A stretch of DNA of 64,000 bases, from assembly GCF_011758745.1 (NCBI RefSeq), contig NZ_JAANOV010000001.1, positions 3,410,001 through 3,474,000 of the forward strand, written 5' to 3'. Shown piece by piece: positions 8,721-16,798 of this stretch. A program made the position numbers and the translations under genes. Below the pieces are notes generated by a model. The model had not been told where the DNA came from. It saw only the letters and a program-made list of their open reading frames with translations, and did no database searches. Origin of the DNA: Amycolatopsis granulosa (GTDB lineage Bacteria > Actinomycetota > Actinomycetes > Mycobacteriales > Pseudonocardiaceae). How positions within the stretch are numbered: the first letter of the stretch is position 1; every line of letters begins with the position of its first letter.

Positions 8721-9848
8721 TCAGGAGATCGCGTTGATCGAGTTCAGCACCTTCTCCTGCAGCGACTGCGGGAGCGGCACGAACCCCTTGTCCGCGATCG
8801 GCTGCTGCGCGGTGGTCGCCGCGACGGTCAGGAACGCCTTGACCGCCTTGGCGGTGTCCGCGTCGTAGCCCTTCGAGCAAACGATCTCGTAGGTGGTCAG
8901 CAGCAGCGGGTACGCGCCCGGGGTGTTGCTGGCGTAGATCTTCTTGAGGTCCATCGCCAGGTCGTTGCTGCCCGGGGTGCGGAACGAGGCGGCGTCCAGG
9001 GCCTTCGCCACGTTCTGCGGGGTCAGCTCGACCGCGCCCGAGCCGCTGTCGATCTTGGCGGCGGACAGGCCGTCCTTGACGTAGGACGACTCGACGTAAC
9101 CGATCGCGCCGTCGGCGGCCCGGATGCCCGAGGCGACACCGTTCGAGCCCTGCGCGCCGTTGCCGACGCCACCCTTGAACGCCTTGCCGGTGCCCTGCGT
9201 CCAGGCGCCCTTCGAGGCGGCCTCGAGGTAGGTCTGGAAGTTGTCGGTGGTGCCCGACTCGTCCGACCGCGAGAACACCTGGATCGGCTTGTCCGGCAGG
9301 TTGACGCCCGAGTTGAGGGCGGCGATCGCCGGGTCGTTCCACTTGCTGATCTTGCCGTTGAAGATCTTGGCCGCGACCTCGCCGTTCAGGGTGAGCGAGG
9401 AGACGCCGTCCAGCTTGTAGGCGATCGCGACCGGGCCGACGACCAGCGGCAGGTTCCACGCCTCGCCACCGGCGCAGCGGGCGTTCGCCGCGTTCTGCTC
9501 GTCACCGGTCTTCAGCGGCGAGTCCGAGCCGCCGAAGTCGACCTGCTTCGCGGTGAACTGCTTGACACCGGCACCGGACCCGGACGCGTTGTAGTTCACG
9601 ATCTGGCCCTGGCAGGCCTTCGCGTACTGCTGCGCGAAGATGTCCACCGCGGTCTTCTGAGCGGTCGAGCCCTCGCCGGCCAGCGGCGTCTTGCCGCCGC
9701 AGACGACGTTCGCGGTCGCGCTCGGCGCGGTGGCCGCACCCGAGGTCTGGGTGTTGCCGGACGAGGCCGGGTCCTGGCCGCAGGCGGCGAGCACGAGGGC
9801 TGCGCTCGCCGCGATGCCGAGAGCACCCATCGGCCGCATGATCTTCAC
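8721..9848 (-). CDS. pstS: Phosphate-binding lipoprotein PstS
   Basis: The 375-residue periplasmic-type binding protein has a signal peptide ending in the lipobox LAAC (residues about 18-21), so it is a lipoprotein anchored outside the membrane. Phosphate-binding segments are recognisable: LAGEGSTAQKTA, QVDFGGSDSPLK and SRSDESGTTDNFQTYL. It delivers phosphate to PstCAB. GTG 9848 is chosen because GGAGG lies 7 nt upstream and the signal peptide then has normal length; an earlier ATG at 9893 would add 15 residues. It is the first gene of the operon, behind a PHO box. Confidence 0.96.
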   Translation of the reverse strand: MKIMRPMGALGIAASAALVLAACGQDPASSGNTQTSGAATAPSATANVVCGGKTPLAGEGSTAQKTAVDIFAQQYAKACQGQIVNYNASGSGAGVKQFTAKQVDFGGSDSPLKTGDEQNAANARCAGGEAWNLPLVVGPVAIAYKLDGVSSLTLNGEVAAKIFNGKISKWNDPAIAALNSGVNLPDKPIQVFSRSDESGTTDNFQTYLEAASKGAWTQGTGKAFKGGVGNGAQGSNGVASGIRAADGAIGYVESSYVKDGLSAAKIDSGSGAVELTPQNVAKALDAASFRTPGSNDLAMDLKKIYASNTPGAYPLLLTTYEIVCSKGYDADTAKAVKAFLTVAATTAQQPIADKGFVPLPQSLQEKVLNSINAIS

Positions 9849-9889
9849 TTCATGTCCTCCAGCTTGGGAACGCCATTCGTCGCAACCGG

Positions 9890-9944
9890 ACACTAGGCAG
9901 CACGGGTGGACAAGCGCCTCTCTACAGATGAACGCAAAGTGAAC
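9890..9944 (-). promoter_or_regulatory. PHO box and -10 element of pstSCAB
   Basis: On the minus strand two 11-bp repeats, GTTCACTTTGC (9944-9934) and GTTCATCTGTA (9933-9923), are followed after 27 nt by TAGTGT (9895-9890), a plausible -10. The box would cover about -40 to -61. The geometry is identical to that upstream of phoU, which is strong internal support for PhoP control. The rest of the gap to mshD (9945-10063) shows nothing clear. Confidence 0.75.
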
Positions 9945-10063
9945 AAGGCGCCGAATGTGAGGCGCGCTACTTCACTCGACCGGGTGCCGTGTCCTGCCCG
10001 TGACCTGCGGGTTCGCGATCTGTGACGAAACATTGGCGGAGGGTTAACGCAACGGAACGGCGA

Positions 10064-10969
10064 TCACCGCTCGTATTGGACGTCGACCTCGTGGCGGGTG
10101 AAGCCCAGTCGCGTGTAGACGGCGACCGCGGGTGCGTTGTCGCCTTCCACGTAGAGGATCACCTGGGGCAGCCCGCGGTCGCGCAGGTACCGCAAACCGG
10201 CCAGGGTCAGCGCCTTGCCCAGCCCGCCGCCCTGGGCGCCGGGATCGACTCCGACGACGTACACCTCACCCGTCTCCCGGCCGCCGAACCGCCGCGGGTT
10301 GGCCGGGTGGACCTTGGTCCAGTGGAAGCCGAGCAGCTTGCCCGTGCCGTCCTCGGCGAGGAAGAAGCCGTCCGCGTCGAACCAGTCCTCGGCCTCCTCT
10401 GCCCGCAGGTCCTCGACCGTGAGCCTGCCCTGTTCCGGGTGCCAGTCGAAGGCCCGCGCGTTGACCTCGATCACGGCCTGCTCGTCCTGGCCGGGCACGA
10501 AGGTGCGCAGCGTGACGCCCTCCGGCAGCCGGGGCTCCGGCCAGGCCGGATCCACCTCGGTGCGCATGACGAGCAGTTCGCGGGCACGCGTGAACCCCGT
10601 TCGCCCGGCGAGGGCGGCCGCGCCGGGATGGTCGCCGTGCGCCCAGACCCGCAGCGGCGCCCCGGCAGCGCGCTCGACCAGCGCGGACACCATCTCGGTG
10701 CCCACGCCCCGGCGCCGGTCGTCCGGCCGCACGATCAGCTCGGCCACCTGGCGCCCGAACGCGTCACCGCCGGGATCGAGGTGCGCGTATCCGGCGAGCG
10801 TGCCGTCGGACCTGGCGAGCAGGTGCGGACCGGTCCGGAACTCGCCGGGCAGTTCCTCGCCCGGGCCCAGGTCCGGTCGTCCGTCCACCTCGCGGGCGGC
10901 GAGCAGCAGCTCGCGCACCTCGGCGATGGCCTGCCCGTCCAGTTCGTCGACCCACACCACAGTCAGCAC
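10064..10969 (-). CDS. mshD: Mycothiol synthase MshD
   Basis: A 301-residue protein built of two GNAT domains, as in MshD. The first contains RQVAELIVRPDDRRRGVGTEMVSALV, and the C-terminal, catalytic one contains GEVYVVGVDPGAQGGGLGKALTLAGLRYL. It acetylates the cysteinyl amine of Cys-GlcN-Ins with acetyl-CoA, the last step of mycothiol synthesis in the cytoplasm. GTG 10969 (VLTVVWVDELDG) fits family length; a longer open frame running back into glnR is an artefact. It lies 20 nt downstream of glnR, the same order as Rv0818-Rv0819. Confidence 0.95.
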   Translation of the reverse strand: MLTVVWVDELDGQAIAEVRELLLAAREVDGRPDLGPGEELPGEFRTGPHLLARSDGTLAGYAHLDPGGDAFGRQVAELIVRPDDRRRGVGTEMVSALVERAAGAPLRVWAHGDHPGAAALAGRTGFTRARELLVMRTEVDPAWPEPRLPEGVTLRTFVPGQDEQAVIEVNARAFDWHPEQGRLTVEDLRAEEAEDWFDADGFFLAEDGTGKLLGFHWTKVHPANPRRFGGRETGEVYVVGVDPGAQGGGLGKALTLAGLRYLRDRGLPQVILYVEGDNAPAVAVYTRLGFTRHEVDVQYER

Positions 10970-10989
10970 GAGATCAACGCTAGCCCCGA

Positions 10990-11760
<771 letters not shown>

Positions 11761-11844
11761 CTAGTCCGCAGCCTTGAGCGCCCCTGGTCTCCGGCCCAAG
11801 GGTAGCGGGTGAACTGCGGAAACCACCTCCCCTGTGCAGCCACC

Positions 11845-11866
11845 GTCACACTGACGTCACACTGGT
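11845..11866. promoter_or_regulatory. Direct repeat resembling a GlnR half-site pair
   Basis: GTCACACTGAC (11845-11855) is followed directly by GTCACACTGGT (11856-11866). This gives GTCAC-n6-GTCAC at 11-bp spacing, close to the GTnAC-n6 half of known GlnR sites, but the GAAAC half is missing. It lies between the divergent glnR and lmeA genes and could serve autoregulation. Binding is not shown. Confidence 0.4.
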
Positions 11867-11921
11867 TGCCCGAGGCTGAGGCCGTCCCACGCCCCGACGC
11901 GAGACAGATCGGACACGAAGA

Positions 11922-12830
11922 GTGAGCAGACCTGTGACCCAGGACCGAGCCGTTCCGCCCGCCGGTTCGCGGCGCCGTGGCCGTCGCACCCGGCGCATCG
12001 TCATCAGCCTGGTGGTGCTCGCCGCGCTCCTGGTCGGAGCCGATTTCGGGCTCGCCGCCTTCGCCGAGCACACGGTGTCGCAGAAGGCCAGGGAGCAGCT
12101 GGGGCTCAGCGACGACCCCTCGGTCACGATCGACGGCTTCCCGTTCAGCACCCAGGCGATCAGCGGTGACTACCGGCACATCTCGATGTTCGCGCCCGGC
12201 GTGCCGATCAAGGACCTGCAGGACGTGCTGGTGACCGCCGACCTGTACGACGTCCGGGCCCCGCTGTCCGACCTGGTCAACGGCAACACCAAGGCGATCG
12301 ACATCGGCCGGCTGGAGGCCCAGGTGACGATCAAGGCCAGCGACATCAACAAGGTGGACCCGCTGACCAAGGTCGAGGACCTGCGGATCGCGCCGGCGAG
12401 CGTCTCCTACGTGCAGACCGGCCAGGACGCGCAGAGCGGCACCGACACCGGTTCCGGTGGCGGGCAGGGCCAGGGCAGCACGAGCGAGCAGGACCGGGAC
12501 AAGTCGAAGGCCGGTGTCCGCATCTCCGGGTACGTGCAGGTCGCCGGCCAGCACGTGGAGCTCTTCGCGTTCGCGATGATCGAGCTGCACGGCTCGCGGA
12601 TCGAGATCGTGCCGACGCGCCTGCAGTACGGGAATGACAAGGGGACGACGGTTGTTCCCCCAGCTGTACAGCAGGCGCTGCTGCCGAACTTCAAGGCCAC
12701 GATCGACACCGGCAACCTGCCGTTCCAGGTGACTCCCACCGCGGTGCAGGTCAACAACGGCTCGGTCACCATCAAGGGTGAGGCCAAGAACGTGACGTTC
12801 GGCGGGGCGAGCGGCTCGACCGGAGGGTGA
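11922..12830 (+). CDS. lmeA: LmeA-family (DUF2993) cell-envelope phospholipid-binding protein
   Basis: A 302-residue DUF2993 protein with a basic N-terminus, one membrane or signal segment (IVISLVVLAALLVGADFGLAAFA) and an extracytoplasmic domain starting VSQKAREQLGLSDDPSVTIDGFPFSTQAISGDYRHI. A low-complexity insert (SGTDTGSGGGQGQGSTSEQD) interrupts the domain near residue 170. The mycobacterial relative LmeA (Rv0817c) binds phospholipids and supports lipomannan elongation; the same role here is inferred from family and position. GTG 11922 is used. It lies 7 nt before thiX. Confidence 0.82.
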   Translation: MSRPVTQDRAVPPAGSRRRGRRTRRIVISLVVLAALLVGADFGLAAFAEHTVSQKAREQLGLSDDPSVTIDGFPFSTQAISGDYRHISMFAPGVPIKDLQDVLVTADLYDVRAPLSDLVNGNTKAIDIGRLEAQVTIKASDINKVDPLTKVEDLRIAPASVSYVQTGQDAQSGTDTGSGGGQGQGSTSEQDRDKSKAGVRISGYVQVAGQHVELFAFAMIELHGSRIEIVPTRLQYGNDKGTTVVPPAVQQALLPNFKATIDTGNLPFQVTPTAVQVNNGSVTIKGEAKNVTFGGASGSTGG

Positions 12831-12837
12831 CAAGCTG

Positions 12838-13272
12838 ATGACGGGCGTCTGGGTCGTGCTCGGCACGCTGGTGGTCGCCGGAGTCGCGGGCGCGCTGCTG
12901 CGGGCGCGCAACGGGCGTGTCCGCGCCGCGCGGCGCGCGCCTGCCGCCGCGCTGCCCGGGCCCGTCGAAGCGGCGCTCGGCACCGGCGCCCAGGTCACCC
13001 TGGTGCAGATCTCCACCACGTTCTGCACCCCGTGCCGGCACACCCGCGCCCTGCTCGGCCCGCTGGCCGAGCGCACCGACGGCCTGGCGCACGTCGAGCT
13101 CGACGTGACGAACCAGCCGGAAGTCGCCCAGGCGCTGGGTGTGCTGCGCACGCCCACCACCATCGCCTACCGCTCCGACGGCACCGAGCTGCTGCGCGTC
13201 GGGGGCGTGCCGAAGGCGCCCGCGCTGCTCGAGGCGCTGCGGCCGCACCTCCCGGCCCGGATTGCGGACTAG
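12838..13272 (+). CDS. thiX: Membrane-anchored thioredoxin-like protein ThiX
   Basis: A 144-residue protein with an N-terminal membrane segment (VLGTLVVAGVAGALL) and a thioredoxin fold. The redox motif is CTPC in STTFCTPCRHTRALL (about residues 61-68), and the cis-Pro region is LGVLRTPTTIAYRSDG. It corresponds to Rv0816c. It presumably reduces or shuttles thiols at the membrane in a mycothiol organism; partners are unknown. It follows lmeA closely, probably in one operon. Confidence 0.87.
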   Translation: MTGVWVVLGTLVVAGVAGALLRARNGRVRAARRAPAAALPGPVEAALGTGAQVTLVQISTTFCTPCRHTRALLGPLAERTDGLAHVELDVTNQPEVAQALGVLRTPTTIAYRSDGTELLRVGGVPKAPALLEALRPHLPARIAD

Positions 13273-13342
13273 AACGTGTTCCGCGCGGCCACCGGGTTCG
13301 CGCCGCGGCCGCCGGGTCCGCTGACCAGGGTGGAATTTATTT

Positions 13343-13393
13343 CCTGGATGGTGGGAATGCTCTCAGTGCGTGGACACCCCTCCCACTTCCAGG
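13343..13393. promoter_or_regulatory. Imperfect inverted repeat upstream of the sulfur-operon leader
   Basis: CCTGGATGGTGGGA (13343-13356) and TCCCACTTCCAGG (13381-13393) are near-complementary (one indel), separated by 24 nt. The right arm overlaps the expected -35 zone of the promoter whose -10 TAGCCT is at 13404-13409. It looks like an operator, but the protein is unknown. Confidence 0.4.
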
Positions 13394-13416
13394 GATCCCC
13401 GGGTAGCCTGACCACC

Positions 13417-13500
13417 GTGTGCAGGCTGCCACTCACTCTGCTGACGCAACGTCGCGCGGTCGACTTCTGCCGCGTGCGCAGCAGCCTGTGTCTCCTCTAG
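13417..13500 (+). CDS. Cysteine-containing leader peptide (27 aa) of the sulfurtransferase operon
   Basis: GTG TGC opens a 27-residue peptide containing LLTQRRAVDFCRVRSSLCLL. The pattern LTxRRAVDxCRV with Cys residues near the end is that of actinobacterial leader peptides placed before sulfur-metabolism genes and thought to sense cysteinyl-tRNA. A -10 hexamer TAGCCT (13404-13409) lies 7 nt before the GTG, so the mRNA is probably leaderless. The stop overlaps the start of a 7-bp hairpin. The next gene on the strand is DUF4395, then a sulfurtransferase and sseC. Peptide family recognised; attenuation is inferred. Confidence 0.78.
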   Translation: MCRLPLTLLTQRRAVDFCRVRSSLCLL

Positions 13501-13515
13501 CGGGTCCCACCCGCT
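13499..13515 (+). promoter_or_regulatory. Hairpin at the leader-peptide stop codon (possible attenuator)
   Basis: AGCGGGT-CCC-ACCCGCT forms a 7-bp stem with a 3-nt loop that begins inside the leader stop codon. A ribosome stalled at the Cys codons would change its folding. There is no T-run, so the mechanism (transcriptional or translational) is open. Confidence 0.45.
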
Positions 13516-13576
13516 CTCCCCGCCGGAAACACTCCGTTCCGACGCGTGCTCGCACGCGCCCTGCCAGGGAGGTCAC

Positions 13577-14008
13577 ATGTCAGCAGGCCCAGCCGTAGAT
13601 CCCCGCGGACCCCGGTTCGCCGCGGTCATCACGACCGTCGTGCTCGCGGTGGTCCTCATCAGCGGATGGTGGCCGCTGCTGGCCGTGCAGACGGTCGTGT
13701 TCGCGATCGGTGCGTTCATCGGGCTCAAGCCGGCCCCGTACTCGGTGCTCTACCGCCGCCTCGTGGCGCCGCGCCTGGCGCCGACGACGGAGCGGGAGGA
13801 CGCGGCGCCGCTGCGGTTCGCCCAGGCGGTCGGGTTCGTGTTCGCGTTGATCGGCACCGTCGGGTACGCGTCCGGGATCCCCGTGCTCGGTGTCGTCGCG
13901 ACGGCGTTCGCGCTGTTCGCGGCGTTCCTCAACGCGGCGTTCAACTTCTGCCTCGGCTGCGAGATGTACCTCCTGATCCGGCGCCTGGCGCCGAGCCAGG
14001 CTTCCTGA
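13577..14008 (+). CDS. DUF4395 membrane protein
   Basis: A 143-residue protein with about four membrane segments (VITTVVLAVVLISGWWPLLAVQTVVFAIGAF and two later ones) and the family's conserved C-terminal NFCLGCEMYLL with two cysteines. DUF4395 proteins are commonly encoded next to sulfurtransferases or thioredoxins, which suggests a part in sulfur or thiol handling at the membrane; the biochemical role is unknown. A Shine-Dalgarno AGGGAGG precedes ATG 13577. It is the first main gene after the Cys leader and probably forms an operon with the sulfurtransferase 40 nt downstream. Confidence 0.85.
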   Translation: MSAGPAVDPRGPRFAAVITTVVLAVVLISGWWPLLAVQTVVFAIGAFIGLKPAPYSVLYRRLVAPRLAPTTEREDAAPLRFAQAVGFVFALIGTVGYASGIPVLGVVATAFALFAAFLNAAFNFCLGCEMYLLIRRLAPSQAS

Positions 14009-14048
14009 CGAGTCCACCCACGAGAAGAAGAAAGCGAGTAGTGCTCTC

Positions 14049-14888
14049 ATGAGCCGTGCAGACGTCCTGGTCACCACGCAGTGGGCCGAGGAGAACCTGA
14101 ACACCCCCGGCGTGGTCTTCGCCGAGGTGGACGAGGACACCACCGCCTACGACGGCGGCCACATCCGCGGTGCGGTCAAGATCGACTGGAAGACCGAGCT
14201 GCAGGACCCGGTCCGCCGCGACTTCGTCGACCGGGCCGGGTTCGAGGCCCTGCTGTCCGAGAAGGGCATCTCGAACGACGACCTGGTGGTCCTCTACGGC
14301 GGCAACAACAACTGGTTCGCCGCCTACGCCTACTGGTACTTCAAGCTCTACGGCCACGACAAGGTCAAGCTGCTCGACGGCGGCCGCAAGAAGTGGGAGC
14401 TGGACGGCCGCGAGCTGACCACCGACGAGGTCAAGCGCGAGCGCACCAACTACGTCGCCAAGGAGCCGGACACCTCGATCCGCGCCTTCCGCGACGAGGT
14501 CGTCGAGGCGATCGGCACGAAGAACCTGGTCGACGTCCGCTCGCCGGACGAGTTCACCGGCAAGCTGCTGGCCCCGGCGCACCTGCCGCAGGAGTCCGCG
14601 CAGCGCGGCGGCCACATCCCGTCGGCGCTGAACGTGCCGTGGGCCAAGACCGCGAACGAGGACGGCACCTTCAAGACCGCCGAGGAGCTCAAGGAGCTGT
14701 ACTCCGAGGCCGGTCTGGACACGTCCAAGGCGACCATCGCCTACTGCCGGATCGGCGAGCGCTCCAGCCACACCTGGTTCGCGCTGCACGAGCTGATCGG
14801 CCTCGAGGACGTCAAGAACTACGACGGTTCGTGGACCGAGTACGGCTCGCTGGTCGGCGTGCCGATCGAAACCGGAACGGGGAAGTGA
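14049..14888 (+). CDS. cysA: Thiosulfate sulfurtransferase (two-domain rhodanese, CysA/SseA type)
   Basis: At 279 residues it is normal for a tandem rhodanese enzyme. The N-terminal domain is inactive-type (DGGHIRGAVKIDWK). The C-terminal one carries the active-site loop CRIGERSSH after ATIAYC (about residue 233), where the Cys holds the persulfide. It moves sulfur from thiosulfate or similar donors to thiol acceptors in the cytoplasm. It is strongly similar to mycobacterial CysA2/CysA3 and, as there, is followed by sseC (2 nt gap). The Cys leader upstream suggests induction when cysteine is short. Confidence 0.95.
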   Translation: MSRADVLVTTQWAEENLNTPGVVFAEVDEDTTAYDGGHIRGAVKIDWKTELQDPVRRDFVDRAGFEALLSEKGISNDDLVVLYGGNNNWFAAYAYWYFKLYGHDKVKLLDGGRKKWELDGRELTTDEVKRERTNYVAKEPDTSIRAFRDEVVEAIGTKNLVDVRSPDEFTGKLLAPAHLPQESAQRGGHIPSALNVPWAKTANEDGTFKTAEELKELYSEAGLDTSKATIAYCRIGERSSHTWFALHELIGLEDVKNYDGSWTEYGSLVGVPIETGTGK

Positions 14889-14890
14889 CG

Positions 14891-15199
14891 ATGAGTGCTG
14901 ACGGTTGCGGCGCGCCGGTGCAGACGGCGACGCCCGCGGACATCGACACCCAGGGACAGGTCGTGGTCGCCGGCAAGGTCGTCGGCAGCGACGGCCCGGT
15001 GAGCGGCGCGTACGTGCGCCTGCTCAACGGGGACGGCGACTTCGCGGGCGAGGTCCAGGCGTCCCCGGAGGGCGACTTCCGGTTCTACGCCGCGCCCGGT
15101 GCCTGGACGGTGCGCGCCCTGCACCGCACGGGCAACGGTGAGGCGTCGCTGACCGCTGAGGGACCCGGCCTGCACCAGGTCGCGATCTCGGTCGGCTGA
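14891..15199 (+). CDS. sseC: SseC-type DUF1416 protein
   Basis: A 102-residue DUF1416 protein with a beta-rich carboxypeptidase-regulatory-like fold (GKVVGSDGPVSGAYVRLLNGDGDFAGEV). The conserved early Cys is seen in SADGCGAP. It always travels with cysA-type sulfurtransferases (Rv0814c-Rv0815c) and is presumed to help sulfur transfer; no reaction is known. ATG 14891 follows the cysA stop by 2 nt. A strong terminator follows at 15213-15247. Confidence 0.9.
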   Translation: MSADGCGAPVQTATPADIDTQGQVVVAGKVVGSDGPVSGAYVRLLNGDGDFAGEVQASPEGDFRFYAAPGAWTVRALHRTGNGEASLTAEGPGLHQVAISVG

Positions 15200-15212
15200 C
15201 GATCCACCGACC

Positions 15213-15247
15213 ACGGCCACCCCCGCTGCCACGGCGGGGGTGGCCGT
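15213..15247 (+). terminator. Terminator of the sulfur operon
   Basis: A perfect 14-bp GC-rich stem (ACGGCCACCCCCGC at 15213-15226 with its complement at 15234-15247) and a 7-nt loop begin 14 nt after the sseC stop. Confidence 0.82.
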
Positions 15248-15339
15248 TGTCCTGCCAGGTGGGAGCTGCGCGTGGGCGTGGTGCTCGCCACGCCGGTGCG
15301 GGGCGAGTGAAGTGCCTGGCAGCGGCTATCCTGCTGGGC

Positions 15340-15438
15340 GTGGAGATCCTGTTTACGACGCTGTTGGTGCTCGCCGCCATCGCGATCCTCTGGTTCACCG
15401 TGTACGTCGTCTACCGGCTGTACGCCGACCAGCGCTGA
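15340..15438 (+). CDS. Small membrane peptide (32 aa) upstream of the nitrobindin-like gene
   Basis: GTG 15340 opens a 32-residue peptide that is one hydrophobic helix (VEILFTTLLVLAAIAILWF) followed by a short polar YRLYADQR tail. A good -10, TATCCT (15327-15332), lies 7 nt upstream, so the message would be leaderless; an in-frame GTG at 15310 would lengthen it to 42 residues but sits upstream of that -10. It ends 3 nt before the next gene and would be cotranscribed. Function unknown; it may anchor or regulate its neighbour, or act as a leader. Confidence 0.55.
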   Translation: MEILFTTLLVLAAIAILWFTVYVVYRLYADQR

Positions 15439-15441
15439 CCG

Positions 15442-16056
15442 ATGACGTCCGGCGATGACGCCGTCGCAGCCGCCGCCGCTCGGGCCGAGGCGACACGTGG
15501 GCGCAACCTCCCCCAGTTCGACGACCTGCCCATCCCGGTGGACACGGCGAACCTGCGCGAGGGCGAGAACCTGAACGACGCCTGCCTGGCGCTGCTGCCG
15601 CTGGTCGGCGTGTGGCGCGGGGAGGGCGAGGTCAACTACCCGACGATCGAGGGTCCCCGCCGCATCGCCCAGCAGCTCACCATCGCGCACGACGGCCGCC
15701 CGTTCCTCTTCCACGAGGCCCGTGCGTGGCTGCTCGACGACGAGGGCAACGTGATCCGCGCGGCCGCCCGCGAGGTCGGCTGGTGGCGCCCGCAGGCCGA
15801 CGACACGATCGAGCTGCTGCTGGCGCACAACACCGGCATCGTCGAGGTCTTCTACGGCAAGCCGCGCAACCAGACGTCCTGGGAGCTGGGCACCGACGCG
15901 GTCGTGCGCACCTCCACGGCCAAGGAGGTCACCGGTGCGCAGCGGCTCTACGGCCTGGTCAACAACGGCGACCTGGGCTACGTCGAGGAGCGCGCCATGG
16001 TCGGCGAGCCCATGCAGCCCCACGTCTCCCTCTACCTCAAGCGCGTCGTGGGTTGA
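15442..16056 (+). CDS. Nitrobindin-like beta-barrel protein (Rv0813c-type)
   Basis: The 204-residue protein is of the nitrobindin/FABP-like beta-barrel family. The signature GVWRGEGEVNYPTIEG is typical, and the closing strand HVSLYLKRVVG contains a His, the usual position of a heme ligand. Nitrobindins bind ferric heme and isomerise peroxynitrite to nitrate; Rv0813c relatives may instead bind fatty-acid-like ligands, so ligand identity is uncertain. About 40 N-terminal residues precede the barrel. It is probably cotranscribed with the 32-aa membrane peptide. Confidence 0.85.
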   Translation: MTSGDDAVAAAAARAEATRGRNLPQFDDLPIPVDTANLREGENLNDACLALLPLVGVWRGEGEVNYPTIEGPRRIAQQLTIAHDGRPFLFHEARAWLLDDEGNVIRAAAREVGWWRPQADDTIELLLAHNTGIVEVFYGKPRNQTSWELGTDAVVRTSTAKEVTGAQRLYGLVNNGDLGYVEERAMVGEPMQPHVSLYLKRVVG

Positions 16057-16186
16057 AATCAGAGCTGGGTGGTTCGCGTGGCGGTGCGGGTAGCGGAACC
16101 GCGGACGCCCTCTCGCTCCGGGACCGCCTCCTGATGAACGCCGATTCACCACGGCGGCGCTGTCCTCGTCACCAGGAGACGTGAGG

Positions 16187-16798
16187 ATGCGCTGGCTGCG
16201 TTACGGCCCGGACGCCGCGCTCGTGGAGTGCGAGTCGCTGGCCGAGATGAGTGCCGTGCGTGCCGCCGTGGTCGCCGCGGCCCTGCCCGATCTGGTCGAG
16301 GTCGTGCCCGGCGCGCGCACCGTGCTCATCGCCGCGCGTCCCGGTTCCACGGGGCTCGACGCCGCCCGCAGGCTCGTCGAGTCGGCCGACCTGGAAGCCA
16401 TGGACGGCGGGGAGTCGCACGAGATCACGATCGACGTCCGCTACGACGGCGAGGACCTCGACCTGGTGGCGCGGACCGCGGGCATCACCGCCGACGAGGT
16501 GGTCGAGCTGCACACCGGCGCGGTCTACACCGTCGCGTTCACCGGGTTCGCCCCCGGCTTCGGCTACCTCACCGGCCTGCCCGGGCCGCTCCAGCAGTCC
16601 CGATTGGACACTCCGCGCACGCGCGTTCCCGCCGGGTCGGTGGCGATCGCGGGCGAGTTCACCGGCGTCTACCCGCGCTCGTCGCCCGGCGGGTGGCGAC
16701 TGCTGGGGCACACCGACGCCGTCCTGTTCGACAGCCGTGCCGCGCGGCCCGCGCTGCTCGCCCCCGGTGACCGGGTGCGGTTCCGGAGCGTCCGGTGA
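16187..16798 (+). CDS. pxpB: 5-oxoprolinase subunit PxpB (KipI family)
   Basis: A 203-residue KipI/PxpB protein with the family core DEVVELHTGAVYTVAFTGFAPGFGYL and PRTRVPAGSVAIAGEFTGVYPRSSPGGWRLLG. With PxpA and PxpC it opens 5-oxoproline to glutamate using ATP; in Bacillus the orthologue also inhibits a sporulation kinase. ATG 16187 is chosen because AGGAG is about 8 nt upstream; GTG 16181 is too close to it. It is coupled to pxpC by a GTGA overlap. No pxpA (LamB/YcsF) is in the window. Confidence 0.92.
   Translation: MRWLRYGPDAALVECESLAEMSAVRAAVVAAALPDLVEVVPGARTVLIAARPGSTGLDAARRLVESADLEAMDGGESHEITIDVRYDGEDLDLVARTAGITADEVVELHTGAVYTVAFTGFAPGFGYLTGLPGPLQQSRLDTPRTRVPAGSVAIAGEFTGVYPRSSPGGWRLLGHTDAVLFDSRAARPALLAPGDRVRFRSVR

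Noticed and set aside
11804..11814. Single PHO-type unit upstream of glnR
   Set aside because: No second unit at 11 bp and no matching -10 spacing.
13276..13416. Longer reading of the Cys leader from ATG 13276
   Set aside because: The promoter -10 at 13404 lies downstream of that ATG, and the extra residues do not resemble the leader family.
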